Positions 1 to 11,836 of a stretch of 64,000 bases of DNA are shown here, piece after piece. A program made the position numbers and the translations under genes. The first letter of the stretch is position 1. Every line of letters starts with the position of its first letter. The stretch spans positions 6,262,001-6,326,000 of the forward strand of contig OZ059899.1 in assembly GCA_964057225.1 (NCBI GenBank), in the 5' to 3' direction. The notes beneath the pieces were generated by a model that was given only the letters and a program-made list of their open reading frames with translations, was not told the origin of the DNA and did not search any database. The stretch comes from Auanema rhodensis (lineage: Eukaryota; Nematoda; Chromadorea; Rhabditida; Rhabditidae).

Positions 1-1629
1 GCTGTTTCAGTAAGACATCGACTTCCCTCAGCTGTGAACTAATAGCATTAGACCAATGTCCGCGTTTTGCCCTGGGCAGTTGCTTTGTGTTCAGTCAGCC
101 ATTTTATATGATGATGAAGCCATGGTGAATAGTGTGGCAGCTTTCAATAAGGTAGAATTGCGAATTATGTTATTCTTGGTCCTCTTCTTGGTTCTTAACC
201 TGACGGAAGAACAGAAAGATGAATGAATTAAGTCCAGAAGCCATCATCAGTTATTTTATGAAATTAAATGTCATTGTTCTGCCATCCAATATACATTTCT
301 TAGATAATCAGTAGTAAAAATAAAGAAAATAAGACTAATATCTAAAGAAATAACATGAATATACTATATGATATGAGGTTGGATGATTACAATAAGAAGC
401 AAAGAAACGTGTATTAGTCACTTTTCAACAAGGAAGATAAGATATTGGTAAGGATCAGTTTACAAGAATGATCAGTACTAGGCCATAGCAAAGTAATGTG
501 TCCAAGGAAAAGAGAAGGGGGCAAATCTGATAAACTAGAGACTCAGCTTCTTGTTCATTGACTTTACTTTAGAATTTGCACGTTAGGAGTTTAATATGTT
601 ATTCAAGCTGGAATCGTACTACTATTAAGCTTAAGAACCAAGTCCTTTTTATCTGTTCAACTAAAAGTTCATAACAACAACTGAGGGAGAAAGATATTAG
701 CAAAATTATTTCTTATCTCTATGTATATAATATTTAAAAAAAAATAAGAATATAAGGCTAAATTATAATATCAGCTTATACAGTTATATCTTTTTTTATT
801 TATAAATTATTAATATTATATTTTATAACTTATAAATATAAAAATATTCAAACTATTTCATCATTTTTCTACTTTTAATATTCATTTTCACAAATTCCCT
901 TTGATATTGTTGCAATAGATTTTCTTTATGTGTGAATAATTTTTTATGATTTTCATGCTCAAATTTTCAATTTGATTATATTCTGATGAAAACATTGTGA
1001 AAAATAATATTATATTAACCATATAAATAATAATTAACTTATCTTTGAAAATAATTGAAATAGTTAAATGAATTTCACGTGAAAAGTTCATTTTGTTGTA
1101 ATGGATAGTATTTGTGTTCAAGTTAAAGTAAGATGAAGTTTTTTAGAATTCTTGAAAACAGAGTGATAAATTTTCTTTTTTTTTCTTATAAATATATGTA
1201 TGATGAATAGATAAAGGTTAGTTAAGTATCAATAGCATAATATAAATAAAAGTTATTCTAAGATTTCCGGTATTCTGTATGTCCATTGTCCATAACTGCT
1301 TGACTCGTATCAAATGGACTTGTTTGCCAGATATCCAATTTCTTTCATTAGGTTTAAGCATTCAATATAAATAGTAAAAACAGTTCATTTACACATAGAT
1401 CATGAATAATGATCTTTGCCTTTACGAATGGGTCCGTTTACAAATATAAATTGTATGTATTATAAGCATGTGGATCAAGCTTTTTAATAAATTATAATAT
1501 CTATTTCTAATTAAATTTAATCTGTTGAGAGCTACTAAGTAAGAAAGAACAATAAAGATAATTAAGAGTAGAAAATGAGAGGAAGATAAGTAAGAGGGAA
1601 AGAATATAAGAAGACAAAGAAAGAGAGAA

Positions 1630-1638
<9 letters not shown>

Positions 1639-1697
<59 letters not shown>

Positions 1698-1708
1698 GAG
1701 AGAGAGAA
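1639..1708. repeat. (GA)n microsatellite
   Basis: Nearly pure AG dinucleotide tract of about 70 bases, interrupted once by 'ata', inside a longer purine-rich strand (about 1550-1820). The minus-strand open frame here is only Ser-Leu repeats and is not a gene. Confidence 0.95.
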
Positions 1709-3143
1709 GAAAGATATTATTAAGTATTAATAGTTTAAGATACGGTAAGAAGAGCAAACGAGAATAACAGAAGGTGTGAAATACAATAAAAGAAAAGAAG
1801 AAAGGAAGAAGAATAGGATGTATAAAAGAGATAGTTGATAAACTAGATAAGTTATAAGCTTAACTAAAAAAAACTAAAGTTATATTCTTTATATGAAATA
1901 AGAAATAATTTCTAAAATATAGAATATGTATATATAAAGAAATGAATGATTAATATGGTTTTGAAAATGGTGGTAACAATATTCAGATTACTAATATTAT
2001 AGTTAGTATTCATATAACGTAACAATGGATAATTATTTTCTTCATCGGTCATCGATGAAAAAGGATAAAAGCCACATTTACATATCGTCAGAATGCTAAA
2101 AACGAATTGTTCAGATGTTTCAGATAATATATATATATATAAAGTACTAAAGAATATATTTATTCTATTTATAAAATATATTTAAAATAATTTTTCGTTT
2201 GTTTTATATGTTCTATATGATCTTATAAGTATATATTAATGATGAGAGATTTGATTTTTCTTTCTTTTCTGACTCAAAATATCAAATATCATGAGAAAAA
2301 TATTGTGGGAATTGGTAAATATTTGAAAAACAATGCCTAATGGCATCACAAAATTGGAGACCGACAGAAATAAGCTCAAAAATTTTGAATAACTGTACTA
2401 GGTAATACTCATAGATATGGGAATGGTAATTTAGATTAAACATCATATGGTTTTGCGAGAAAAAAAAAGTAATAGAATTTACAGAGTATAACTGTTGAAC
2501 AGAAAAAAAAGAGGAGATAGAGATTGTGGATAACAACTAGTTGGTCTTCGGATTATCATCATTTTACGATCCAGAGGAGCGAATCGGTGTTGCCAATGTT
2601 GAATGTTTTGTCGGCGAAGATAAATGCAGAATAAAGCATGAAGTTACAAATGAATAGAGGATATATAGAATAAAAATAATATAGAGGGAAAAAATAAAAG
2701 AAATTGATAACTGAAAAAGGGACTGTAATGACAAATATAGAATACGTTAGATAATAATAACTAGAAATAGATATATTATATTTAATATTAATTAGACAGG
2801 TCATGTAGATAAAGAAGAAATAGAAATACAGGCAAAAAACCAAGAATGGCAGTTTCGAATGGCAAATGCTTACTTCTATGACACACAGCCTCTTACTTCC
2901 GACTTCTACAGATCGCTATCTTCAACTAATACATGAACAACTGGTTCCATTGCAGGCAACGACCCCTTTTCCATCTGAAGCAGAAGACACGATAAGCAAA
3001 TCGGCAAGTGGTGGGTGGACGATCGAGACTCGACTGTCAACGTTCACATGAAGAACGGAGTCAATCAAATCTTTTTATGAAGACTTCATAGAAGAGCGTT
3101 CAAAAAGGTAGAGTGATTGAGAAAGAGTGTGTGTGTAAAAGAG

Positions 3144-3146
<3 letters not shown>

Positions 3147-3211
<65 letters not shown>
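3147..3211. repeat. (GA)n microsatellite
   Basis: Perfect AG dinucleotide tract of about 65 bases, preceded by a short (GT)n run at 3128-3136. Confidence 0.95.
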
Positions 3212-3213
<2 letters not shown>

Positions 3214-4307
3214 TCTTGATAACATATAGCTATGATTTTGCCAAATTATTGATGTAACTGTCATTTTGCCATTATTTGATATATAGCTTAGGAAGGCTAT
3301 TTACGGTTTAAGCCAATCACTATGATATTAATCACATCTGCTTAATATTTAATTCTTTTCTTAATTTCTGTATTTAATTATCACAATTTAAATTTATTAA
3401 ATTTGGAATTATTAGTGATTAGGTTGAAGAGATATGGATAAGAAGAGCAGTGTATATAAAACTGCGGGAATATATGGTAAATAAGAGGGAAGGAAGAGAA
3501 AAAGAGAGAAAATGTGATATTTATATATAAATATATATAGATAGATTGATAGATTGAGAGAGAGAGAAGAAAAAGAGAGAATATAAAGAGAGAAAATATC
3601 GACATTTTGCTAAAAAGGTGTGTTAAGAAACCTGATGTTTTAAGTTGGGATAGCAAAGAAATCCTTTTAATCTTATATGTACATCAATAGTTTCATTCAG
3701 GCAAATAATATATTTTCAAATAATCGTCTTGTGAGAAAAGATGTTAAACAGCCTGTGGCTGTATGATTTTTTGATTAAATTTATCAAGAAAGGAAAAAGA
3801 AGATGATTGGTTTTATATCGTTATGAAAGATTTTTTTATGATTTTTTGTAAAGCTTTTATTGGCTTAGAGGTGTTATTCTAAAAATACAGTACTCATTTA
3901 CAATGTTGTGTTCATTTTAGATATCCAGAATCGAAAATTACTGTTTCACTCTGGAGCATTGTCGAATAATTTTAGTACGAAAATACCTGGTGCACTCATA
4001 AGGAAGTGAGAGAGACCAGACATTTTGCAAAAAAATTGAAAGAGAGAGAGAAAGAGCGAAAAAGAAGGTGACAGAGAAAAAACGAAAAAAGGAGAGATTG
4101 AGAGAGGGAGAGAGACATAAAAAGAAAAAGAAAAAGACGTAAGATGTGAGAACAAGAAAAAATGAGAGCGGAAAAGAAAATGGGAAAAAGAAGTTTTCGA
4201 ATAATAGTTAGAGCGGATGAGAGGGACATGTTTTTCTAATAACTGAATACGTGATTCGATGGCAAAGTATTTGCCCTTCACGGTAGAAAGGCTACCTACC
4301 GAATACT

Positions 4308-4314
4308 CTTTCTC

Positions 4315-4370
<56 letters not shown>

Positions 4371-4371
4371 T
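4308..4371. repeat. (CT)n microsatellite
   Basis: CT dinucleotide tract with few interruptions. It lies just downstream of a purine-rich stretch (4020-4110), so the strand bias flips from GA to CT within about 200 bases. Confidence 0.95.
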
Positions 4372-5830
4372 TTCTTTCTTTTTTTTGCCGCAACTAACAC
4401 GATAATAAAATCTAGGAGCCATTTCTTTGGCGTCGTTGGCGGTATAGTTCGGCACCTCTATCGCTGTTACCGTTGTCTTCGCCGCGACCGGTTTCATCAT
4501 TCAGCCGTGATGTGTGTTTTGTCTGACGTGATGCTTCTTCATTCATCTCATCTATATATGAAGAAGCTGGATGGCTTTTTCTATGTCTCACTAAATTGAT
4601 GTGTCTTGTTTTCATCTGAATATGAACATTGCACTTAAGTTCAAACGTGCGTAAAAGTTGCAAGCATATGATGAATTGCCGGAGGCAACATCTTTGCAAT
4701 GTTTCATTTTTTAAGCAAAACCTTTAGAACCAATATAATACAATGAGTTGTATTAATTTCTTTAACCACGAAGAAAAGAAAACTAACGTCAAACGGTATA
4801 CATTTCATCGACAAAGAATCCAAAATTGAGAACATAGAAAAACATGAAACACAAGTATCAACTTGAAAATTTTTTAGAATGGAAACTTGAGTGCAGAGTC
4901 AATAACAAGAATGAATTCAAAATGAATACAGTCAAAATGCGAGGCATAGGATGGTTATAACACGCTTGAGGAGATTGGTGTTCTTTGAATTTGTCTTTTA
5001 AAACAGAAAAGAGCCAGCCGACAAAAGGGAAATACCGTTAATAGATAACTTTCATCTTGTCGTATAACAAACATAAAAATAAAATTTGTTTTTTCCTACT
5101 AAAGCTTAGGCTAAAAAAATTAATCGAAAGAAACATTTTGTTAAAATAAGTCATGAAGAAGCGAAAATCGTCAATATCAACTTTATGGCATAGGTTTAGA
5201 TGAAGTGATGCAGGGGGCTTTTTAGCATCACACTGAAAATACTCTGAAGGAGAAAGGAACCCAAATGTTTGAATTGAAAATAGATGTGAAATGAAACAGA
5301 TTGAACTGTTAAAAGGAACAACCAGTGATAAATTGCTATTAGTAATAATTCTTATAATATAATATTGAAATAAATAAAAAAATATATGAACTAATATAAT
5401 TTTAATAAAATTTAATATGTTATTTGTAAATAAAAATAAATAGCAACCGCATCACAAATATAAATATTTCAAAATGTTTAAAATTGTTAATCAGTTCACG
5501 TGTATGTTCACGTAATTAGAATGTAAAAACGGAGAAATTAACATCAAATTATCAACATCAAGTTATTGAATAGAAATAAAATATAAAAATAAGTAATAGA
5601 GAGCATTTTAAGTAACTAATTATATTTTTAATGATGATGAGCTTATTTATTTCTAGTTTATTCTACTCTCCTTTTCCCTCTAACTCTCTTTCTTTCACTA
5701 TCTCTGTCTATTTTCTCTTGCAATTTTCGAAGGTTAAAAAATAATTTACAAGCATTGTAAGAAGGAAGCAAATCATCAAGTTACTTGATCTAATCACTTA
5801 ATGTACAATCTATGTATGTTTAGGTAGTGT

Positions 5831-5910
5831 TCTTTCTTTTTCTCTCTTTCTCTCTCTTTCTCTTTCTTTCCCTCTTTTTCTCTCTCTCTTTCTCTTCCTT
5901 TCTCACACTT
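5831..5910. repeat. Imperfect pyrimidine (CT/CTTT) tract
   Basis: Degenerate CT-rich low-complexity stretch, with no coding interpretation. Confidence 0.85.
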
Positions 5911-6200
5911 TTTTATTTTTAACAATGTCCTTACATAGATGCATAGAACATGTATAGAACATACATACTTTCAGCTTCTCCTTTCAAGCTCTTATCATAT
6001 ATTTCAATTTCTTTTTTTTCTTTATTCAGTTTGTTTGTATTTTTTCACAAAATCAAATGTGAGAAAACTAAAACCACATTGCCAATATGATTTTAATTTC
6101 TTTTTCACTCAGCTCTCTATGAAAATGATTCAACAAATCACGAGAACGATGAATAAAGAAGTCGCAAAAAAAAAAGAAAACATAAGAAGTAAAAGAAAGA

Positions 6201-6253
<53 letters not shown>
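6201..6253. repeat. (TA)n microsatellite
   Basis: TA dinucleotide tract of about 50 bases. It is read as Tyr-Ile repeats in the plus strand and is not a gene. Confidence 0.95.
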
Positions 6254-6256
<3 letters not shown>

Positions 6257-8012
6257 TGTTTATAAGTTAATATTTTAAATTCAAAAATAATCGTAAATAT
6301 AAGATGATAATTCTCTGAAAATCAATACAATTTGTCTGGAACATTAACGAAAGGAATGATTTAGTTCCATGATTTTTAAAAGTATTGGAAGCGACTAAGA
6401 AAGAACAATGATATTGGTTTTTTCAATGATAAAATGATAATTGTGATAACAGGTATAGTTAGATAGCTTAGTTCGTTTATCATAGTTGATAAGAACATTT
6501 GAAAGTTTTTAAGATATGTGATGTGCCATTTACAAGGATTGGCTGTTCAAAAAAGAAATGCTGATATGATCCTGTTGAAGAAATGCTTTATCATACATGT
6601 TCTATATAACAATTAGAATAATCCTAGGGTTTTCAAGTGCTATTGTCAGAAACATTGGTAGAACAATGAATTAATGTTTCTAACTGCTTTCAAGGTTCTA
6701 GCACTAGGAATGAATAGGTTGTTGGGCTAACTCAGAAGTGACTGTAGAAGTTGATGAACGAACTTCCGATAGAGAGCGCATAAAGTTGATCAGCGTTGCT
6801 TGAAACTGGAAAATGAAATTTCTAAAGATAATTGAATCGGGTCTTGAAACGAAATCTATAACCCATTTGAATGAAGTTGAATATTATTGATCAGTATAAG
6901 ATGTTTAAGAGAATTATAACAAAAATTATAATTTTCTATTTAGTTCACAATAACATCGATAATGATGGTAACGACGACGATAGGAATTTCATCCAACCGT
7001 GATAGGTTAGGCAGGAATTTTGGGCTGAATTTGCCATATACAAAGATTCTCAAAAGCAATTTTGATTTTGAAAAAAAAAGTTATTCAACCATGTAGAGGA
7101 CAAAATGACAGAATGATGTGCTGTTGATTGACTATATGCCCTAGATAGTTTTAGCTGGAGTATAAATTCAAACATCATCCAAGTTTAAATTGTATGATCT
7201 ACCGTATCTGAGGTGATCTTTCTCTATCGAACTGAATTGTATCGCTTAAACTCTATTTAAATATTTAATGACTGATTTGACTCTATATTATATGTTTTAT
7301 ACGTTAATACTAGTTATGTAGAAAGACAAGCAAGACATTTGAAGTGCAGAATCATCAAATGACACATGAGGAAAAACTAGAAGTTTCATTATCGTGGGCT
7401 ACTATGTATGGCCACAACGACAATCACGTTCACAAGCTCTGGCAATCTGTCCATCTATTTGACAGACGAATTGTATACAAAGTACGATGTTGATGAAGAT
7501 GATGGCGATGTCCTTAGTACTGAACTAGGAGGAGATTGTAAGAGAGATGATTGAACTGTACTTTAGCTATACGATAGACATAGATGTCACTCATCTATTT
7601 ATTCTTTCAAACTACCATAATTTTGCTGAGATTTCAAGGTAATCAGCCATAAAGACCTACAAAGAAATTAAATAAGGTTAAGCTGAAAGATAACTAATAA
7701 TAATATAATATATTACCTTATTATATGATATTCATATATACGCATATAGTCAAGTTTTTATAAAATTAACTTGTCATCAATTCGAATTGATTTTACAACA
7801 TATGTATGTAGTTGTTATCCAGTTATATATAATACGTTTGAGGAAATTTGAATTTTTTAGAACAGGCATATGATCTAATGAGAAAATGTGAGATTCGACC
7901 TCCAAATCTACCTGGAAATAAACAACAATCACGTCATATACCTCTAACTAACAATTATTGTTGGAACATATTCAACAACATGATTTGGACCTTTCTATAA
8001 TCAATCCTAATT

Positions 8013-8013
8013 T

Positions 8014-8050
<37 letters not shown>

Positions 8051-8064
8051 TTCTCTCTCTCTCT
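8013..8064. repeat. (CT)n microsatellite
   Basis: CT dinucleotide tract followed by a longer pyrimidine-rich strand up to about 8215. Confidence 0.95.
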
Positions 8065-8955
8065 GTCTTTTCCACTCTTTTTCTCTTTTTCTTTCTTTTA
8101 TTCTATCATCTATCTACTCCTTTTCCCTTGCATTCTTTTCCATTATCTATAACCTAGTCCCATTTCACTTTCTCTCTCCATATCTCTTTCCCTCTTTTTC
8201 TTTCTTTTTCCGATGTTCTTTCTGATTATACAAAAAGGATAAATTTTCTACCATAAGGGACTGACTAATACTAAATATAACTAGAAAACATTGAATAAGA
8301 GCAAGAGAGAAAGACGGTGAAAAAGAACTTTTGTTGCATGATTTTCTTGTTATTCAGTTTATTTCATAAGCTATTTCAATTTTCTATTTTCTTTTTTCAT
8401 TGAATGTACATGAAATATTTTTTTTTTTGAAACGTCTTCTAATTACGAAGGATTTAGCTGTTACATTGACTTTCTTACAAAGAAATAGAGCAACAAGCTA
8501 TCGAAATATCGTTACTAAAATCGTCAGGTGTGTCCTTGTCAAATCGGATCAGAAGAAAGTGAGTAGGAATCAGTTGCCAATCTATTGACCGATGTCTGAA
8601 CATGAAAAGTTGTTTTTTTAGAAACAAAAATTGTGTAAAAAAAAGGAGATCATCTTAAAAAACTTTGAGGTTCAAGAAAAAGCTTTTGAAAAATAAATTT
8701 TGATCTAAGTTTATGAGTTAAATCATTAATAGTTATAGAACATATTGTTTTTCTGGTCTTGCGCTTATCATCATTAAAACTGTGTGTATTAGATCTAATT
8801 AAAACGGATCCAATTAGAAAATTATATTAGAGAAGTACGAAGGTGAACAAATGAATAAAGAAAAATACGAGCATTTGTATGATAGAGAGTGTTAGAGATA
8901 GAAAGAGGTGAACGAATTAGAAGAGAAGAAGAGGCATCCAAATGAATAGATAGAA

Positions 8956-8959
<4 letters not shown>

Positions 8960-9030
<71 letters not shown>
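8960..9030. repeat. (GA)n microsatellite
   Basis: AG dinucleotide tract with a single interruption near 9012. Confidence 0.95.
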
Positions 9031-9131
9031 ATGAGATAATGAAGTGATTGGGTAGCAGTTTACGAGCTCATAAAGGCAAATCCATGGCTATTAGAGATCG
9101 GTAAAGAGTAAGATAGACTATTACAGAGTTA

Positions 9132-9155
9132 TAATCCATATATATATATGGATTA
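9132..9155. repeat. Perfect 24-base palindrome
   Basis: The sequence reads taatccatat at its left end and is its own reverse complement over 24 bases. It is a perfect inverted repeat without a loop, in AT-rich non-coding DNA. Confidence 0.85.
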
Positions 9156-10059
9156 CTGTTGAATATGTTTGAAAGATATATGTCTAGCTAAACATATTTA
9201 GATTTTAGCTCATTTCGTTTACATTACCTGACACATTCATACATATGGACATCGAGAAATAGATTGAGAACGAGCTTCCACAATTCTCAACAAACAGCCT
9301 GATTTTGTGAAATTTGAGAAAACGAAAACAGAAAACTGAATTGAAAACCGGAGAGAGAATTTTAAGCTAAAAAATACTGTTGGCAACACAAAGCCGACAT
9401 AGCCGGTGGTCTGGATCCGATTCTATTTCCAAATCGCATAGAGTAAGTAGTCAGTCACTAAGAGCCAAAGCCCATTTCTTGAATCTCGTCGTTTTTTTTT
9501 TGTGAAAATAAGGCAAGCCAGCATCGCAGGAAGTTCATAAAATTCAAAAATTTCGTAAATTGTAAAACGGATTTCAAAGTACACTTTTTTTGCAATCCAA
9601 TACTTTCATTTTTGTGAACTAACAGGGAGGGGTTGTGGAATATTCGTTATAAAGTTCAATTGAATAGCACATGAAAGTTACATATTTTTCTTTTATACTA
9701 AAAAAATTTTTATTGAAGAAAATGAAAATAATATATTTTAATTTAATAAGTAACATCCTACAGTTTATACTATATGAACATAGCGAAAATAGTATAGTTA
9801 AAACAATTTTTTTCCCACGAACTGTCATGAAATTATTGAAAAAATTTCAAAATAAAGTTTCTAGAAATTTTGACTAAGTTCTTGAGAATTGAAGAAAAAG
9901 AGCACAGAATGTTCAGAAAAACCATTGAAAAAAGAATGAAGGGGAGATTATTCTAATAGAAAATAGAAATAGCCTTGAGGTTTTGAATCGAGAAATGGAA
10001 TAAAAAGAGGGAATAGAAAAGAAATCGAGAATAAAGAACACGTTTTCAAATTGGGGAAA

Positions 10060-10071
10060 CCCCCCCCCCCC
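10060..10071. repeat. Poly-C run
   Basis: Twelve consecutive C residues in otherwise AT-rich DNA. Exact run length is a common point of sequencing error. Confidence 0.9.
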
Positions 10072-10452
10072 TTCCTTCTCTTTATTTTCTGTCTCTCACT
10101 CTCTTTAAACGTTAAAAGTTTCCCTCTATTTCGTTGCCTTTCTCTACCATCGTTGTTAATCACTTGCTTCGCTTCTTCCATTAAATTGAAGTAGAAATAG
10201 TAGAAAATGATATGTGGAAAGATTAGAAACAGAGTAGTATTTGAATTTTCAATAGTTTTATTCATAATATTCAATAAGAGTATTGTTTAGTTCTTTTATA
10301 TAAATTATTTCAAGGATTTATTGAAAAATCGTAAATTTTCTTTTTCTTTCTCATCAAATGCAATACAATCTTACAATGAAGCAAATAAAGTATTTAAATA
10401 ACTTAAATTGGGAAAAGTGGTCATTTCATCTTTTGCTTCTAATTCTTTTTAT

Positions 10453-10478
10453 ATCTATTTATATATATATAAATAGAT
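10453..10478. repeat. Perfect 26-base AT palindrome
   Basis: The arms atctatttat / ataaatagat flank a TA core. The element is its own reverse complement over 26 bases and is followed by a short (GATA)n run. Confidence 0.85.
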
Positions 10479-11810
10479 AGATAGATCTGTATATATATAT
10501 ATATGTTTAATCATTATTATTTTTGAATGATTTTATGTATAAATCAAATAGTTGTTCTACGTAAGGGATTAGCTAATAACTGATGTATAACGGCTTTCCC
10601 AATGTATACCAATATTCATTTTTCTCTCAGATTTCTTTACTCTTTCACGAGCATTGGGAAAAATTTAGCTGATCAAACATCGACTTTCATTCTCATCGAG
10701 CAGATATTAACTTTATTTGGGCCAACCTAATTAGCATAATCGTTTAAGTATCAAAATTTATTTTGAATCATCTCTTTGTGTTACACCGATTTAAATTATA
10801 AATTATACAAGAACACCTGAAAATTGATTGTACTAAACAGAATGACCAATGTGTGTTGTATCTTTATATTTTATAAAAGAAGAAGGGGGGTATATTATTT
10901 TTGTTTTCAATATTATATAAATACCAATTTAAAAGATTTAGGTGAAATATGATTTTTAACCTTAAACCATCGTACCACTATAACTGGACAGCCTTAGAAT
11001 ATAAGAGAAAATGCGTAGAGAAGTTTATAAAGAGAAGGAGGGACAGGAGCGAAGACGACATATTGAATTGAATAATAGAAAGAAGTGGAACCTATGATTG
11101 GTATAAAGGCAAAACTTGTTGAAGTTTAAGTTGTTTCATAAGTATGTTGCTGTGATAAATCTAGAGAAAAGGAGCAAAGTTAAAGACGTAATACTAATGC
11201 TTGCTGAGACTCAAAACGGTTTAACAAACAAAATCTTTCAGAAATAAAGATTGAAATGAGAGAGCATATTGATGGCATCGATGAAGATTAAAAGAAATGG
11301 TTATGAAAACATTTTAGATCATATTCAAACATATTTAATATATCTGTAATTAGATGGAAAAATGAATAAAAAGAGCTGGGAAACCTTCAAAAGGAGGATA
11401 GAATAAACTTAAGTAAATTCTATAGCATTTGTGATGATAATTTTATTATTTACTTTACTAATTGAGTTATACTTATCAAGAATTATGTGAAAATAGAAGT
11501 AATTGTTTTGAAAACAGTGTAAAATTACCATAACATAAAAATAGCTTCCCTTTAAATTGCTTTTTGAAATAAAATAATTATATTATATCATATACTTAAT
11601 TTACATTTGTTCAATGATTTTGAATACAACTTATCTAAATGTTCAAAACAATTAGAAATGAATGTTATTGATAATAATAAGAAAATAATTCAAATTGATG
11701 CCGAAACTAATGAATACAACCGCTTATGAGTTACAAATAAATAAAATTAATAATTATCAAAGTATAGGCGTGAAACAAACGTGAAGTTCTATTGTTTTGT
11801 AAAAATTCTA

Positions 11811-11836
11811 TATATATACATACGTATGTATATATA
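11811..11836. repeat. Perfect 26-base palindrome centred on TACGTA
   Basis: Self-complementary over 26 bases with a central tacgta. Non-coding context. Confidence 0.85.

Noticed and set aside
1422-1757. Open frame of Leu-Ser repeats on the minus strand
   Set aside because: Pure translation of a (GA)n/(CT)n microsatellite; no start context, splice pattern or family.
4412-4699. 95-codon minus-strand open frame, Arg/Glu-rich
   Set aside because: Single open frame without splice partners or recognisable domain; GC-richer but not enough to call a gene.
5939-6265. 108-codon plus-strand open frame
   Set aside because: Ends in a (TA)n microsatellite read as Tyr-Ile; composition is that of AT-rich non-coding DNA.
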